Below are positions 25,626 to 37,800 of a stretch of DNA of 64,000 nt, one piece after another. Numbering within the stretch: the first letter of the stretch is position 1; every line of letters starts with the position of its first letter. Under the pieces are notes generated by a model. The model worked only from the letters and a program-made list of their open reading frames with translations, was not told where the DNA came from and ran no database searches. Made by a program: the position numbers and the translations under genes. Source of the DNA: Apostichopus japonicus (lineage: Eukaryota > Echinodermata > Holothuroidea > Aspidochirotida > Stichopodidae); assembly GCF_037975245.1 (NCBI RefSeq), contig NC_092577.1, positions 14,316,013-14,380,012 of the forward strand, in the 5' to 3' direction.

Positions 25626-27354
25626 GAAGCAGAAAGAAAAGAAAAAGGTAAAATACAGCGATTGAAAGAAAATTGTCTCTCAGGGAGGATACGTCAAGTT
25701 TCTCAGTTTGAGTACCATATACACTGAATGAATGCAGGTAAGGCATAAGACCCTCGGATTCCAAACGTTCCCTAATCTGCTTTAGTTTATGAGATTTTAC
25801 TATAATTGTACTACTTTATTTCCACAACTTCAGATACAATATAATATTACAGTGCCATGACAACGTGCTTGGCAGAGAGTGTGATTTAGTCTACTTAGTT
25901 AATGGTGTGTATATAAGTAGCCTAAGTGTTGGCCCAGTGAACCGAGTTAACATCCTGCAAATTAGTCTGGTATCAGGAATCAGGTTGATGTTTTACTAAT
26001 CACACGTAGGCTACAGTTTCCGATTTAAATGTGTCAACCTTTTCTCCCCTTTTTAGCCGAACACCTATTGCACCATTGTTCAGAATTATGCACTACTCGC
26101 TGGATATCATATCATTAAGGATATAGCTTTTCATCGGTTAGATAGTATATCAAATTTAACGAAATTAGTACTTATTAGAACTATTTTCTTAAATAACATA
26201 TCATTATTTCATAAGAAACTGCGATGCTATAGAACCGCGATCCTAGATACCAGTACAGCTAAAAAAATGCGTCAAGAAGGCAACTAACCCTGGCCTCTAT
26301 CCTTCAGGCGCCCATCTGCACCTACACCCCCTCCCCCACCATCCCCTCCACCCCACACACAAACATACACACACTCCCACCCTCTTCTCCCAACGTTCTT
26401 TTGCTTCGCTAACAAACTTGGATCTGTAGCATAAAACCGATTGTTACATGATCACGTTTTCATGAAAATGAAAAAAAATGACTTGTCATTTACAACTGTT
26501 CTGTTTATAACTGCCATGCACACTTTCCCAAACAGCTAAGAAAGATGTTAATCCATTCGGGAAATATTACAGAGGTAGGGTATGTTCACAGACGACGATG
26601 AAAGCCTTGATTCATACATTTATCATGTGATACCATCGAACCATGCACATGCACTACAATTATTGATGATTTTTTTTTTTTTTTATTGGTTACAATGACT
26701 ATTTTCTGAAATTAACTTGGGTTTCGCAAAATGCTAAACAAAATGCAGTCACATTATTATTTAACGATGTCATTGGTTTCAGGGTCAACGTTATTAACAG
26801 TATCCTTTGAAAAATTTGAGAAGAAAAACAAAAACAGAAAATATATTTCCGATCCCTGTGGCACTTTGATATCACATATTTCCAAAGTAACATGCTGCTC
26901 CCGGACATGGTATTTAAACTAGATTATATCTCCCAAGGGAGCAAGAATTTTCTAAGCTGCTTGGGGGTGGGGTGGGTGGGGGGGTGGGGCTGTTCACCAG
27001 AAAGTAATCTGTCATGTAAGCTTAAGTTAATTGTTGGATATTTTGACCCCTTTAAGATTAGCGTTCATGTGTACTATAGTCCGAGTCAATCCCACAGGAC
27101 GTATATTTGAGAGTTGTCACATGAACGAACAAGCACAATGTCACATATACGCACAGCCGCCCGCCCACACAAACACACACAGATATTGGATAGCCGGGGT
27201 GTTTGTGTTCACACCAGTCGAATCACAACTGAGATGAGATTTGCACTATTTAGGCACAAATTTGACCTGGCTTCAAATTCTTTATTAAAGTTGGAAACGG
27301 TCGTATGTAAGCAACATCACTAAAATTCTGACTGACACAGCTAACTAACAAACT
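25626..27354. other. Upstream region of the complete OATP, nothing recognised
   Basis: Probably the first intron if the non-coding exon near 29.2 kb is real. It contains C-rich and T-rich tracts only. Confidence 0.4.
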
Positions 27355-28650
27355 AGTAGTTGTACTCGTACTCAATGCGCTGTAATCTTACTCATGATGT
27401 TGTACTCGTATTAATGCTATTGTACTCCTACACATGCTATTTTACTAGTACTCATGATGTTGTACTCGTATTAATGCTATTGTACTCCTGCTATTTTACT
27501 TGTACTCAAGATGTTGTACTCGTATTAATGCTTTTGTACTCCTACACACGCTATTGTACTAGTACTCATGATGTTGTACTCGTAGTAATGCTATTGTACT
27601 CCTACACATGCTATTTTACTAGTACTCATGATGTTGTACTCTTATTAATGCTATTGTACTCCTACACACGCTATTTTACTAGTACTCATGATGTTGTACT
27701 CGTATTAATGCTATTGTACTCCTACACATGCTATTTTTTTAGTACTCATGATGATGTACTCGTGTTAATGCTATTGTACCCCGACAAATGCTATTTTACT
27801 AGTACTCATGATGTTGTACTCCTATTAATGCTATTGTACTCCTACAAATGCTATTTTACTAGTACTCATGATGTTGTACTCCTATTAATGCTATTGTACT
27901 CCTACAAATGCTATTTTACTAGTACTCATGATGTTGTACTCGTATTAATGCTATTGTACTCCTACACACGCTTTTTTACTAGTAATCATGATGTTGTACT
28001 CGTATTAATGCTACACCTACACACGCTATTTTACTAGTACTCAAAAATGTTGTGCTCGTATTAATGTTATTGTACCCCTACACATGCTATTTTACTAGTA
28101 CTCAAGATGTTGTACTCTTATTAATGCTATTGTACTCCTACACATGCTATATTACTAGTACTCATGATGTTGTACTCGTATTTATGCTATTGTACTCCTA
28201 TAAATGCTATTTTACTAGTACTCATGATGTTGTACTCGTATTAATGCTATTGTATTCCTATACACATGCTATTTTACTAGTAATCATGATGTTGTACTCG
28301 TATTAATGCTATTGTACTCCTACACATGCTATTTTACTAGTACTCATGATGTTGTACTCGTATTAATGCTATTGTGTTCCTATACACATGCTATTTTACT
28401 AGTACTCATGATGTTGTACTCGTATCATGCTATTGTACTCCAACAAATGCTATTTTACTAGTACTCATGATGTTGTAATGGTACTCAATGTGTTGTAATC
28501 TTACTCATGCTGTTGTACTCGTTTTAATGCTATTGTACTCCTATAAATGCTATTTTACTAGTACTCATGATGTTGCACTCGTTTTAATGCTATTGTACTC
28601 CTATAAATGCTATTTTACTAGTACTCATGCTGTTGTACTCGTACTACAAG
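27355..28650. repeat. 60-bp minisatellite, about 21 copies
   Basis: The unit includes ACTAGTACTCATGATGTTGT, ACTCGTATTAATGCTATTGT and ACTCCTACACATGCTATTTT. The period of 60 keeps frames open, giving a 225-residue artefactual ORF. Each unit itself contains three related TGTACTC-type subrepeats. Confidence 0.96.
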
Positions 28651-28775
28651 TCTGCTACCTAGTTTGATACCTTCCCCCATTTCAAATGAACACATTTTCT
28701 CCAGCCCATGCCCTTACTTGCATCAGTGTTGGCACGCGGAGATGGGTCTACTGATGGTGAACATCACGTGATTTC

Positions 28776-28778
<3 letters not shown>

Positions 28779-28827
<49 letters not shown>
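28779..28827. repeat. (TA)n microsatellite
   Basis: An uninterrupted dinucleotide array of about 49 bp is followed by a G run. Confidence 0.95.
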
Positions 28828-28829
<2 letters not shown>

Positions 28830-29192
28830 GGGGGTTTGGGGTGGGAAGGAGGGTAAAATTATAAATACCCACGTGGTCGTTGAATCAGACTTTCATGTTA
28901 GATTAGGTATATAATTAGAGTTAAAACAAAATGTTGTGCTAATAAGAAATAGCCTTGAATTTTCCACCCTCTCATCACTTTGACAATCCTAACTTGACGT
29001 AATAGGCATGCGACCAAACTAGCTTCGTATGACGAGTGTGACATGCATATCTGGTATATGCCCCAATTTGCACCAAGTTTTTACTTAATTTTAAAGTCTA
29101 TGCCTTTATCTTAGTTTGCCTTAGATATTCTTATTAAGTCTGTGCTCGTAATAATACCAAAAGAAACGAAAAATAACTGATTTTCAACTTAC

Positions 29193-29300
29193 GATGGGTT
29201 GCCGCTTTATCCTTCCTAAGATTTTATACGACTGAGTAGTAGATTCTTCAAATTCTTATTCCAGAATTGTCTCTCAATCGGAATGCTCTGTGTGTATTAA
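29193..29300 (-). other. Possible non-coding first exon of the complete OATP
   Basis: On the minus strand a good donor (CATC|GTAAGTTG) occurs here, about 3.6 kb upstream of the acceptor that precedes the start codon. The upstream exon limit is arbitrary. No other support is visible. Confidence 0.2.
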
Positions 29301-30417
29301 CGTCACCGTTAGCACTCACGAAGAACGACGAACGTCAAACGACAAACTTTGTATAGGCTTTGTATACACACCTGTCAGGTAACTATAGTCTATTTAACAT
29401 GTCGTGAGTTGCATAACAAACGCATTTTCGGATCCAGAGAAGAACAAAACTCTGCTTGGATGTCGACACTTTAGTCACTGTAATTTTACTTTCTGGGGCT
29501 TATTAGAATTGATCACCTTTAAATATGCTTTCTAGTCCGGTCGAGGACAACAGGGTCGATGAAAATCACCTTCTAAAGTTATCGACTGGAAGATTTTCAC
29601 AGGAAGGAAATGAGTGGAACTGATCCTAAAAAAAAATATATTAAAAAAAAAATAACCTCGTGCTTCCAAACAATTCCAAATATAAGAAACATATTACGAA
29701 CATCCCTGTAGATTGACTATTTGTTACCAAATAATTTCCGCGGATTGTAAAGGAAACGTGGAAGGATAACTTCACGTTTGTCTGATTCGACCGAAGCCAT
29801 GCAGTTAACGTCCAAAATCAAGGCCATACAATAGGCTATAGGGTATATAGCTAGTTATTAAAGACATGTACAGTCAAGTGTGTTTTGATGTACTGTATGA
29901 GCATATGGATACATACAACACCTTACTGTGCGAAAAATTAAGATAACCTATAGTCATGTTATTAGTGAGTGTTTACCGTGCTATCCCGTTAAGTGGTGTC
30001 GCGATATAATCTAAAGCCTGTAGTTTGTATTTACTCTTCGTACACTGACGTTATCAATTGTCAACATAACCACGGTAGTTTGGATTTGACCTCGTCGAAT
30101 CAGGTAGAATTACAGGAGCGTCAAATTGATACGATGGCTACGTGAAGTTACAATCCTTTTGGGGAGGTTACACAATTGATAATAACATCTTTCCGTATAT
30201 AGAATTCATCATCACCCTCGGGGTATTCATAAATGATTTCTAAGCAATATGATCATAAAAATAATATGACCTAATAAACGTTAGCGACAATAATAGTGTG
30301 CGTTTTGTAACCACAGAGATATACGGTTATTTCTTTAACTTGGCTATAGGCAATATAGTTTCCAGCTGTGGGTCGATGTATCTGTGCTAACTGTGTCGTA
30401 CAATGGCAGAGTCCAAG

Positions 30418-30445
30418 CAGGGAGTTGTTATTGAACAACTCCCTG
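30418..30445. repeat. Short hairpin repeat, copy 1
   Basis: CAGGGAGTTGTT, a 4-base loop, then AACAACTCCCTG. A second copy with the same arms lies at 38663-38691. Confidence 0.7.
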
Positions 30446-30559
30446 GTCCGAGGACGTATGGATATGGAACACAAGCTATTATCAGGTATCAATCGATAAA
30501 TGGTATGCAAGTTATCAAAACAAAGTTGCACCCTACATTCAACCCAATTGGGGCAATGT

Positions 30560-30700
30560 TTTTCTATACTGTAGTGTTATGTCCCGCTTCAGAGCACTGG
30601 TATTGTTAGTACGAGCAGTATGAATATCATGTTTCTACCAGATCAAGGTCAGGAACTGTTTGTACTGTCAATACCAGTGCTTTGAGAGTATGATATTGGT
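30560..30700 (+). mobile_element. Palindromic MITE-like repeat, copy 2
   Basis: It is the inverted counterpart of 11600-11740, from CTATACTGTAGTGTTATG to CAATACCAGTGCTTTGAGAG, with its own inverted ends around GAGCACTGGTATTG. Confidence 0.6.
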
Positions 30701-31100
30701 AAACAGTTTCGAGGGGTATATAGCATTTGGAAATTGTCACAAACTGGCTCCAATCGCCGTTTGAATGCTGACCTGGAAGCCGTACAATAAATGACGTTAA
30801 TATAGTCAGAGTTTATGGGACGCAGTTTCTGGGTGTAGTTATTGATCATAAACGGAACTGGAAAAAAAAATCACATGAAGATATTATCAAACAAACTTTC
30901 TAAAAGTATCGCAATTTTACATCATAACACGTGCGAGCCAGGTTTTCAAAAGTGATGCACTATTTTATACTGTGCAATTTAACCTACCATCTTTTACATA
31001 TTTTGCTGAAGTATGGGGTATACAAGTCTCATCTTTCGCCGTTATTTTAAAGAAGAAAAAGTTCATCCGTATCATATATATGAAATTAACACATTGTCAA

Positions 31101-31300
31101 TGGAACGCGAAAAGGGCAACCATATTTCGTTGTCTAAACTAAGTTTGTTGTTGTCTAAACTAAAGTTGTTGCTGCTGTTTTACCACGCTGTTGCTCAAAC
31201 TCATGTTGATGTCTAAAATTCCGTTGTCTATACTTACGTCGTTGTCTAAACTTACCTTAAACTTATAGCAACGAAATATGTTTGCCCTTTTCGCGTTCCA
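31101..31300 (+). mobile_element. GGAACGCGAAAAGGG MITE, intact copy
   Basis: The 200-bp element has inverted ends TGGAACGCGAAAAGGGCAA and TTGCCCTTTTCGCGTTCCA. Its interior is made of GTTGTCTAAACT-type repeats. Confidence 0.75.
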
Positions 31301-31587
31301 TAATTGTCACCTTCCTTTCACAGTTATTTCTTTTAAGCATCAAATTATAGATGCAATAAAAAACAAAGAAATCATTTTATGCACAAAATATGTAAGAAAT
31401 ATGGGGGAAAAAATTGTATTTCTACTTGGTCAAACTTGAAATTCATTTGATGATAACACTGTTATGTTCTCAACAATAGGTATTGTTTTCTTGATTAGGA
31501 CTCCCTCTATTAATTGCTTTTCATTGATTAATATCCTAGAGATAGACCTTGATTGTCTTATAACTACATAAGCTTTGCAGAGATGGA

Positions 31588-31953
31588 TTAAAGGCATAGA
31601 AGACTCGCCCCAAACCGCGTGCTGCCATCTGAAAAAGTTAACTTTCTGTTGCTTGCAAGTGACGTTTTATTCGTGTCGCTACAAAATGCAGACAGTAATG
31701 AAACGTGATACCGTACCTTGTTATCTTTAGCTGGACCTGAGATGTCCATCGCAGTATCGTTTGCACACTTTGCTGTGGGTATATTGACCGCAGCTGTATG
31801 TACTGACTGTACACTAGTGTCTAATTACCGATGGTAGCAAGCTGTGTGTGTATTTTCTGGGATCGATGGTGGTGTTTAACACTTCTGTTACACCTCATTC
31901 GAAACTAGGTCAAATTAAACGTTTCTTTTTGCGCGAGTCTTCACACCCTTTAA
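31588..31953 (+). mobile_element. TTAA-bounded MITE, copy 2
   Basis: It starts TTAAAGGCATAGAAGACTCG and ends CGAGTCTTCACACCCTTTAA. It matches the copy at 14511-14873 over its length, with small indels such as a missing CCGGCATTAGA segment. Confidence 0.7.
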
Positions 31954-32489
31954 CCTTCCTCCTGGCATGGTTGTCTATAGCAGGCAATCTTGGAAGGGTG
32001 CTACAAGGGTTAAGGATGAGATATGTGATGGATGGCTACTGGTTGGGAAAGAATTTTAACCAAACTTTCATTTTCACAATTTTGGCAATTGTAACTTGTT
32101 AAATATTTTCACAGAAATTGGCACACAACCCGTCTTTTGCAAATTTTTTAGTGTTGGCAACATTTTCTCAAAATCGGTAAATCAAGCCTGGTAACCGTTT
32201 CTTATATGTTCACAATGGTGAACTTTTTTTCTGTGAATTTGTTATGTATTTTATCAAAGAACAAGCCTGCTTATGTTTCTCATTGAATCGTCAGTTTAAT
32301 TTAGTGCATGTACAAATTGCTCATGCATGCTTTATGTAACACTAACTAGTCTTTGTTCTATCAAGGAGGAAGTTCTACAAGCAAGACACCCTTTGGTTGT
32401 ACTATAATTCTGTTAAAGTTGTTACTTGCTGGAAATGAATGAATGTATGAAATTCTCATATTCTTGACAGTCTTTTTAAAGTGGCTAGT

Positions 32490-34060
32490 GGCGCTTAAAA
32501 GGTACAGGTGTACCACCAGGTACCCAAGTACGCCTACGTAAAGTGGTAAGCGAAGAAGGGCGGGGGAGGGGGTGGTCATGCCTCCATCTCCGATCCTCCG
32601 GGCGGGTAAAATGGTTCAGTCGGGGGGGGGGGGGGGGTGCGTTCAACCGGGGAAGTATGGGACCACTATACTACGGGCGTACAATCCCCACCCGCTTTTC
32701 TAAACCTCAAACATTTAGTATGTATTAACCAACACCTTCCAATTTGGGCTATTTATATAGACCTAATTTATAGTCTAAATATACCTCAGAATGCACAAAC
32801 TGACTTCTATCTGCGAGAGGAGCCCCCCCCCCCCCCACCTTCCTCCTTTACATACGAGACGGCTTCAATGACACCATGGCAACCCCCTCCAACATAAACT
32901 CCTTCATTCACATATGGCCCTCCTCCCATAAAGATTTGTAGGTTTGTAGTTATCATTATGTATATGCAAACCTTCCGTTAACAACTACTTATAAAGTCAC
33001 CTAAATTTATAGTCTGAATATCAAGGCCGCAAAATGCACCATTTGATTTCTATTTTGTTTCCCCCGGAGTAGCCCCATGACCCCCTACATAAGAGTCGAC
33101 TTCAATGACTGGCACATCTCCTTTATAACTTGACATTCTTAATTCTCCTCTGGTCCTTCCATAACAGTTTTTCCTAAATTATTCGGGGAAATTTTTTAAT
33201 TCCCACCACACTAACCTTTGAGATCCTGTATATGCTTATATACGTATAGTCACGTGAAAGGCACATGGCAGCATTACTATAGCGTTTGGTTTCCTCATTA
33301 TGTTAAGAAAATTGGTTACTTTCCAATTAACGCTAAACAAATTTGCTGAAGAAGAACCGCAAAACAAGGAAAAGCAGAAACAAACAGACAAATTTCCGGT
33401 CAGAAAACCGACTTTAACAAGTTCAAAGACCTGTAGAAAACCGACTTTAACAAGTTCAAGGACCTGTAGAAAACCGACTTTAACAAGTTCAAGGACCTGT
33501 TCTGAAGAAGATAGCGGCAGAAGTAGGCCTATACTGAGGCCACTGTTTTCTAGGAGTGTATTGACTTACATATATTTAAGGGACCGGTCGATGGCAGCTA
33601 TATGTCAAACCATGGAGTTAGAAGAGAACTTCATGGTATAATACATAGCATGTACGGAAAAAAATATATCCCACACTGCTAGAGAAATCACTTTCTCATA
33701 GCATACATTTCTTCCCTTCATATTTTGTGATATTGTGAATGCATCTTGCAACAAACATGGTAATTGAGCTGAAAATGTGTTTTTTTTCCTTTATTTGTTC
33801 TTGATTTCTTTATTTTATTTCTGAGTATAGAAATATTTCTACAGAAAAGTGCATTTTTGTATAATTCTACATAAACATGGGAACATCGACAGTTATGCCA
33901 ACATTCTAAATATATATGGAATCAACAAGAGAAGTATCATAAGAATTTTACAGATGACTTTAAAATAGGAAAATTATTTTTCATATGCCGATATAGACCG
34001 TTTAAGAAACAATGCTTTCATCGGTTAAGCTTGTATGTATGTGTACCACTTTTTAATTTT
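32490..34060 (+). repeat. Duplicated unknown repeat, long copy
   Basis: The blocks AGGTACCCAAGTACGCCT, CATCTCCGATCCTCCGGGCG, TTCAACCGGGGAAGTATGGG and CAACAAGAGAA recur in the same order at 36498-37315. About 730 bp (33111-33842) is present only here. That segment holds a 113-codon frame with three 33-bp repeats (KPTLTSSKTCR) and no known domain. Confidence 0.7.
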
Positions 34061-34511
34061 TTGGCACAAAAGACAGTTTAATTTTAATAACAGATCACTA
34101 ATTTGATATAATACACCACAACGGTGAAACAAGGAAGGGATTTCTACATTTAAATTGCTGCATTCTCAATAATCCATATATATCCAGGCTTATTAAAAAC
34201 CCGTTATTTCCTTAACCTATTCAGAGGGGACTCCCCGAATTCACAACGACGTCATTTGTTCTCAGAATTGTATTTGTCAGATGCATAATTCTTTGATTTG
34301 TTATTCAGAGAAAAGTCTCGCCCAATTAGGACAATGGACCTGAAAGGTATTTTGTCATAAGTAATACACAATATCTTTCATCTATATCATTAAGACCTCA
34401 GGTTTGTCTTGGTTTTTTTTTCATCTCTCAAGACAAGTTATAATGTGGCAAGTTGCATTGCCTCAATCAGTACGGTATTGTATGATACTACATGTGATGC
34501 AGTTTTTCTCG

Positions 34512-34543
34512 GGTTAGGGTTAACCCTAGGGTTAACCCTAACC
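34512..34543. repeat. Interstitial telomere-like palindrome
   Basis: A perfect 32-bp palindrome built from GGTTAGGGTTAACCCT and its inverse, i.e. TTAGGG/CCCTAA units in head-to-head and tail-to-tail order. Confidence 0.8.
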
Positions 34544-35031
34544 TATGGTTTCCCCGGTCCACAAGATACATCATTCATTGTTATGGGCTGTATCATGCAT
34601 GATGACATTGCTCGACATATTAATCTGTGTACAAAACGATTCTCTTGAGAAATACTGTCACGTGGGGGAGGATTGGCTGCTAAAATGAAGAACTTCATAT
34701 ATCATGCTTTCATTTCCTTACAGTGTGTGTTCCATTGTTGTGAAGAGTGTCACTTGGTTTATACAACAAGTTTGAGAGAGGGTATACCAACTGGCTGGTG
34801 TAGGACATCCTTTGGCTTTCATGCTTTGCTACACTGTGTTTCATGATTTTCAATATTACCGGTTTGATGAGGACCCTTCATATACTGTGGTTCTGTTGTC
34901 TGAGAAAAGAAAAACCTTGCTTACTTTAACTATACTGACTATAAATTGCATAAAAAACACTTAATTAACAAGCAGTCCATCCTCAGGTGATAATTAAGTT
35001 GTAAAACTGGTGTTGCTTGTTCTATACACAA

Positions 35032-36120
35032 CAGTGGCGGCGGAACCAGGGGGGCTTGGGGGGGCTCAGCCCCCCAATGAAAAAGTTGCGGGGGCAAATG
35101 CATGATAAGCCCCCCCAATCTTTACCAAGGCTCCGAAACGTACATCTGCCCATTTTTCAATGCATACTTGTCGATCTGTCCGATGCACACGTATACTATA
35201 TAGGTGTAATAATTTTAGTAATTGCTGGGGGACCCTCGGCCCGTCCCCTGGCTATAGACTACATTGTCACCCCAACCGCGTCTTCACGCCCCGTGAAAAG
35301 TGGAAGCAGTGAGTGTGAGTACCGGTAAGCGTAACACAACTTCGTCTTAGGCCAATGACTTGCCTTATTTGAGCCAGTTCTCCAACATCCCCTTACTTAG
35401 TGGCGGAGCGTTCATATATACAGTCAGGGGGCGGATGCCCCCCCCCCCCGGACGGACTCAAATGGACTGCTGGCGCCCTTTTCAGCGTTTCACTACTTTT
35501 TACTTATTCGCGATTATTGACTATTTTATTGCGCTCTCATATACCTATTGACATTTGTCATATTCTGTTGGTGTAATTTTCCGACAAAATGGCGACGACA
35601 CCTATTTATTCTCCGTTTATCTGCAAATTAGCAAGGCCCGGAAAGGGTCATTTCCTGCAATCTAGGGAGTATCTTTACTCAGAAATTTTCTGTACGCTCC
35701 GCGCCAACCTGTGGTGGCGCTCCGCTTAGATAGTGTCGAAAGCGCCCTACAGACCATTCTTGCCCCCCCCTGTCCAATACCCCTAGCTCTGCCACTGCCC
35801 TTACTACACTCAAAAACGTCTTTGCGAGTACACTACGAGTAATAGCTACTCTCTTAAAACACCATCGAATATACAAATTACAATGTTTTTACAGACTTTT
35901 ACGTGCAATCTGAGAAATTGCAGGCTTGAGACCCATATTTAAGGGCTAGGTATTCGCAGCATAAAACACTCGGGAAGTGCCGTTTCCGGCCATCTGGGGG
36001 TTTGAAAAAAAACCAAAATTTTCTTGTACGCTCCGCGCCAACTGATGGTGGCGCTCCGCTTAGATAGTCTCCACACATTAGCCCCCCCCCCCCAATAATT
36101 TTTACGTTCCGCCGCGCCTG
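35032..36120. mobile_element. hAT-like element hosting a nested element
   Basis: It starts CAGTGGCGGCGGAACC and ends GTTCCGCCGCGCCTG. The flanks are ATACACAA and ATACACAC (7 of 8). C/G-rich subterminal tracts are present, and no transposase was seen. It contains the insertion at 35398-35797. Confidence 0.65.
35398..35797. mobile_element. Nested hAT-like element with 8-bp duplication
   Basis: It is bounded by TAGTGGCGGAGC and GCTCTGCCACTG. A perfect 8-bp duplication CCCTTACT lies at 35390-35397 and 35798-35805. Confidence 0.8.
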
Positions 36121-36263
36121 ATACACACTGCATATAGGCTATACTATATACCATTCATAAACTAAGCACTACAACTAATTAGGTCTAAAGTATATTCAAA
36201 ACAAAACATAGGCGCGTGCGCCAACGCCCACACTCACACCTGCGAACACAAACGCCCGGTCAC

Positions 36264-36400
36264 CAACACGCACACTCCGGTCACTATTTCTGGTAAATTT
36301 CGACATCGTAGGCCTATACTGAAACACAAGCAAGATATTTGTTCCTCTTATGTTCCAGGTTCTGTTAATGTTCAGGGTTCTTTGGACAGCCCTTGCGTGA
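36264..36400 (+). repeat. Single-copy progenitor unit of the 23-bp satellite plus flank
   Basis: It reads ACGCACACTCCGGTCACTAT followed by TTCTGGTAAATTTCGACAT and CAAGATATTTGTTCCTCTT. The same flank follows the satellite at 37655-37800. Confidence 0.7.
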
Positions 36401-36497
36401 AGTTTCAAATACCCAAATACAATAACTTGTTTTGAGACCGAACGGCAGAACAATCTGTAGTAGGCCCTACATATTTTCTTGGTTTTATTAAAAGTTT

Positions 36498-37315
36498 TTA
36501 AAAGATATAAGTGTCTTACCAGGTACCCAAGTACGCCTGCGTAAATTGTTATGAGCAAGAAGGGAGTTGGGAGGGGGACGGGTGGTCATACCTTCATCTC
36601 CGATCGTCCGGGCGTGTAAAATGGTTCAGTCGGGGGATGTTGCGCATTCAACCGGGGAAGTATGGGACCACTACAACGGGTGTACAATCCACTCAACCTT
36701 TCTAAACCTCACCGAAACATTTAGTATTTATGAGCCAAAATCTTCCATTTGGGCTATTTATAAAGACCTAATAATGTTCCTCAAAATGCACAAACTGACT
36801 TCTAGTTTTTTTTTCTACGAGAGAACCCCCCCCCCCCTCCTCCTCCTCTTCCTTTACATACGAGACGGCTTCAATGACACCATGGCAATCCCCTCCAACA
36901 TAAACTCCTTTATTCACATCTGGCCCTCCCATAAAGATTTGAAGGTTTGTAGTTTCTTATTATGTATAAGCACAACCTTCCGTTTACAACTACTTATATT
37001 ATGGCCGGTCAAAATTTATAGTCTGAATATCACGGCCGCAAGTAGCACCAATTTAATTTCTATCCCCCCCCCCCCTGGAGGAGCGCCATGCAGACTCCCC
37101 TACATAGGTATCGACTTCAATGAAAAGTGCTTTTTCTTAAAATTCTACATACAGAAAACATCAACAGTCAAACATTCTAAATATATAGGGAATCAACAAG
37201 AGAATTATGATAAGAATTTTACAGATGACAAATATTTTTCATATGCCAACATAGACCGTGGAAAAACAATGCTAACGGTGTCGTTTGTATGTATATACCA
37301 CTATTTAATTTTCTG
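36498..37315 (+). repeat. Duplicated unknown repeat, short copy
   Basis: It matches 32490-34060 but lacks its 730-bp internal segment. It runs straight into the 23-bp satellite at 37321. Confidence 0.7.
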
Positions 37316-37320
37316 AACAA

Positions 37321-37664
37321 AACACGCACACCCCGGTCACTATATCACGCACACCCCGGTCACTATATCACGCACACCCCGGTCACTATATCACGCACAC
37401 CCCGGTCACTATATCACGCACACCCCGGTCACTATATCACGCACACCCCGGTCACTATATCACGCACACCCCGGTCACTATATCACGCACACCCCGGTCA
37501 CTATATCACGCACACCCCGGTCACTATATCACGCACACCCCGGTCACTATATCACGCACACCCCGGTCACTACATCACGCACACCCCGGTCACTATATCA
37601 CGCACACCCCGGTCACTATATCACGCACACCCCGGTCACTATATCACGCACACCCCTGTCACTA
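37321..37664. repeat. 23-bp satellite, about 15 near-identical copies
   Basis: The unit is ACGCACACCCCGGTCACTAT plus ATC. Almost no variation is seen (one C-to-T type change near the end and one TATATC to TACATC). Near identity implies recent expansion. Confidence 0.97.
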
Positions 37665-37800
37665 TTTCTGGTAAATTTCGACATTGTTGGCCTTTACTGA
37701 AACACAAGGAAGATATTTGTTCCTCTTTTGTTCCAGTTTCTGTTAATATTCAGAGTACTTTGGACAGCCCATGGGTGAAATGTTCTTTCGAATACCCATA

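Larger units (their letters stand above)
28828..32489. other. Intergenic region with scattered MITEs
   Basis: Outside the listed repeats I see no coding exons. This region probably contains the promoter of the minus-strand OATP, but no core element could be assigned. Confidence 0.5.

Noticed and set aside
27360-28306. 225-residue and 84-residue ORFs
   Set aside because: They follow exactly the 60-bp tandem repeat and have no recognisable domain.
37321-37664. CRISPR-like array
   Set aside because: Units are contiguous 23-bp repeats with no spacers, in a eukaryotic context.
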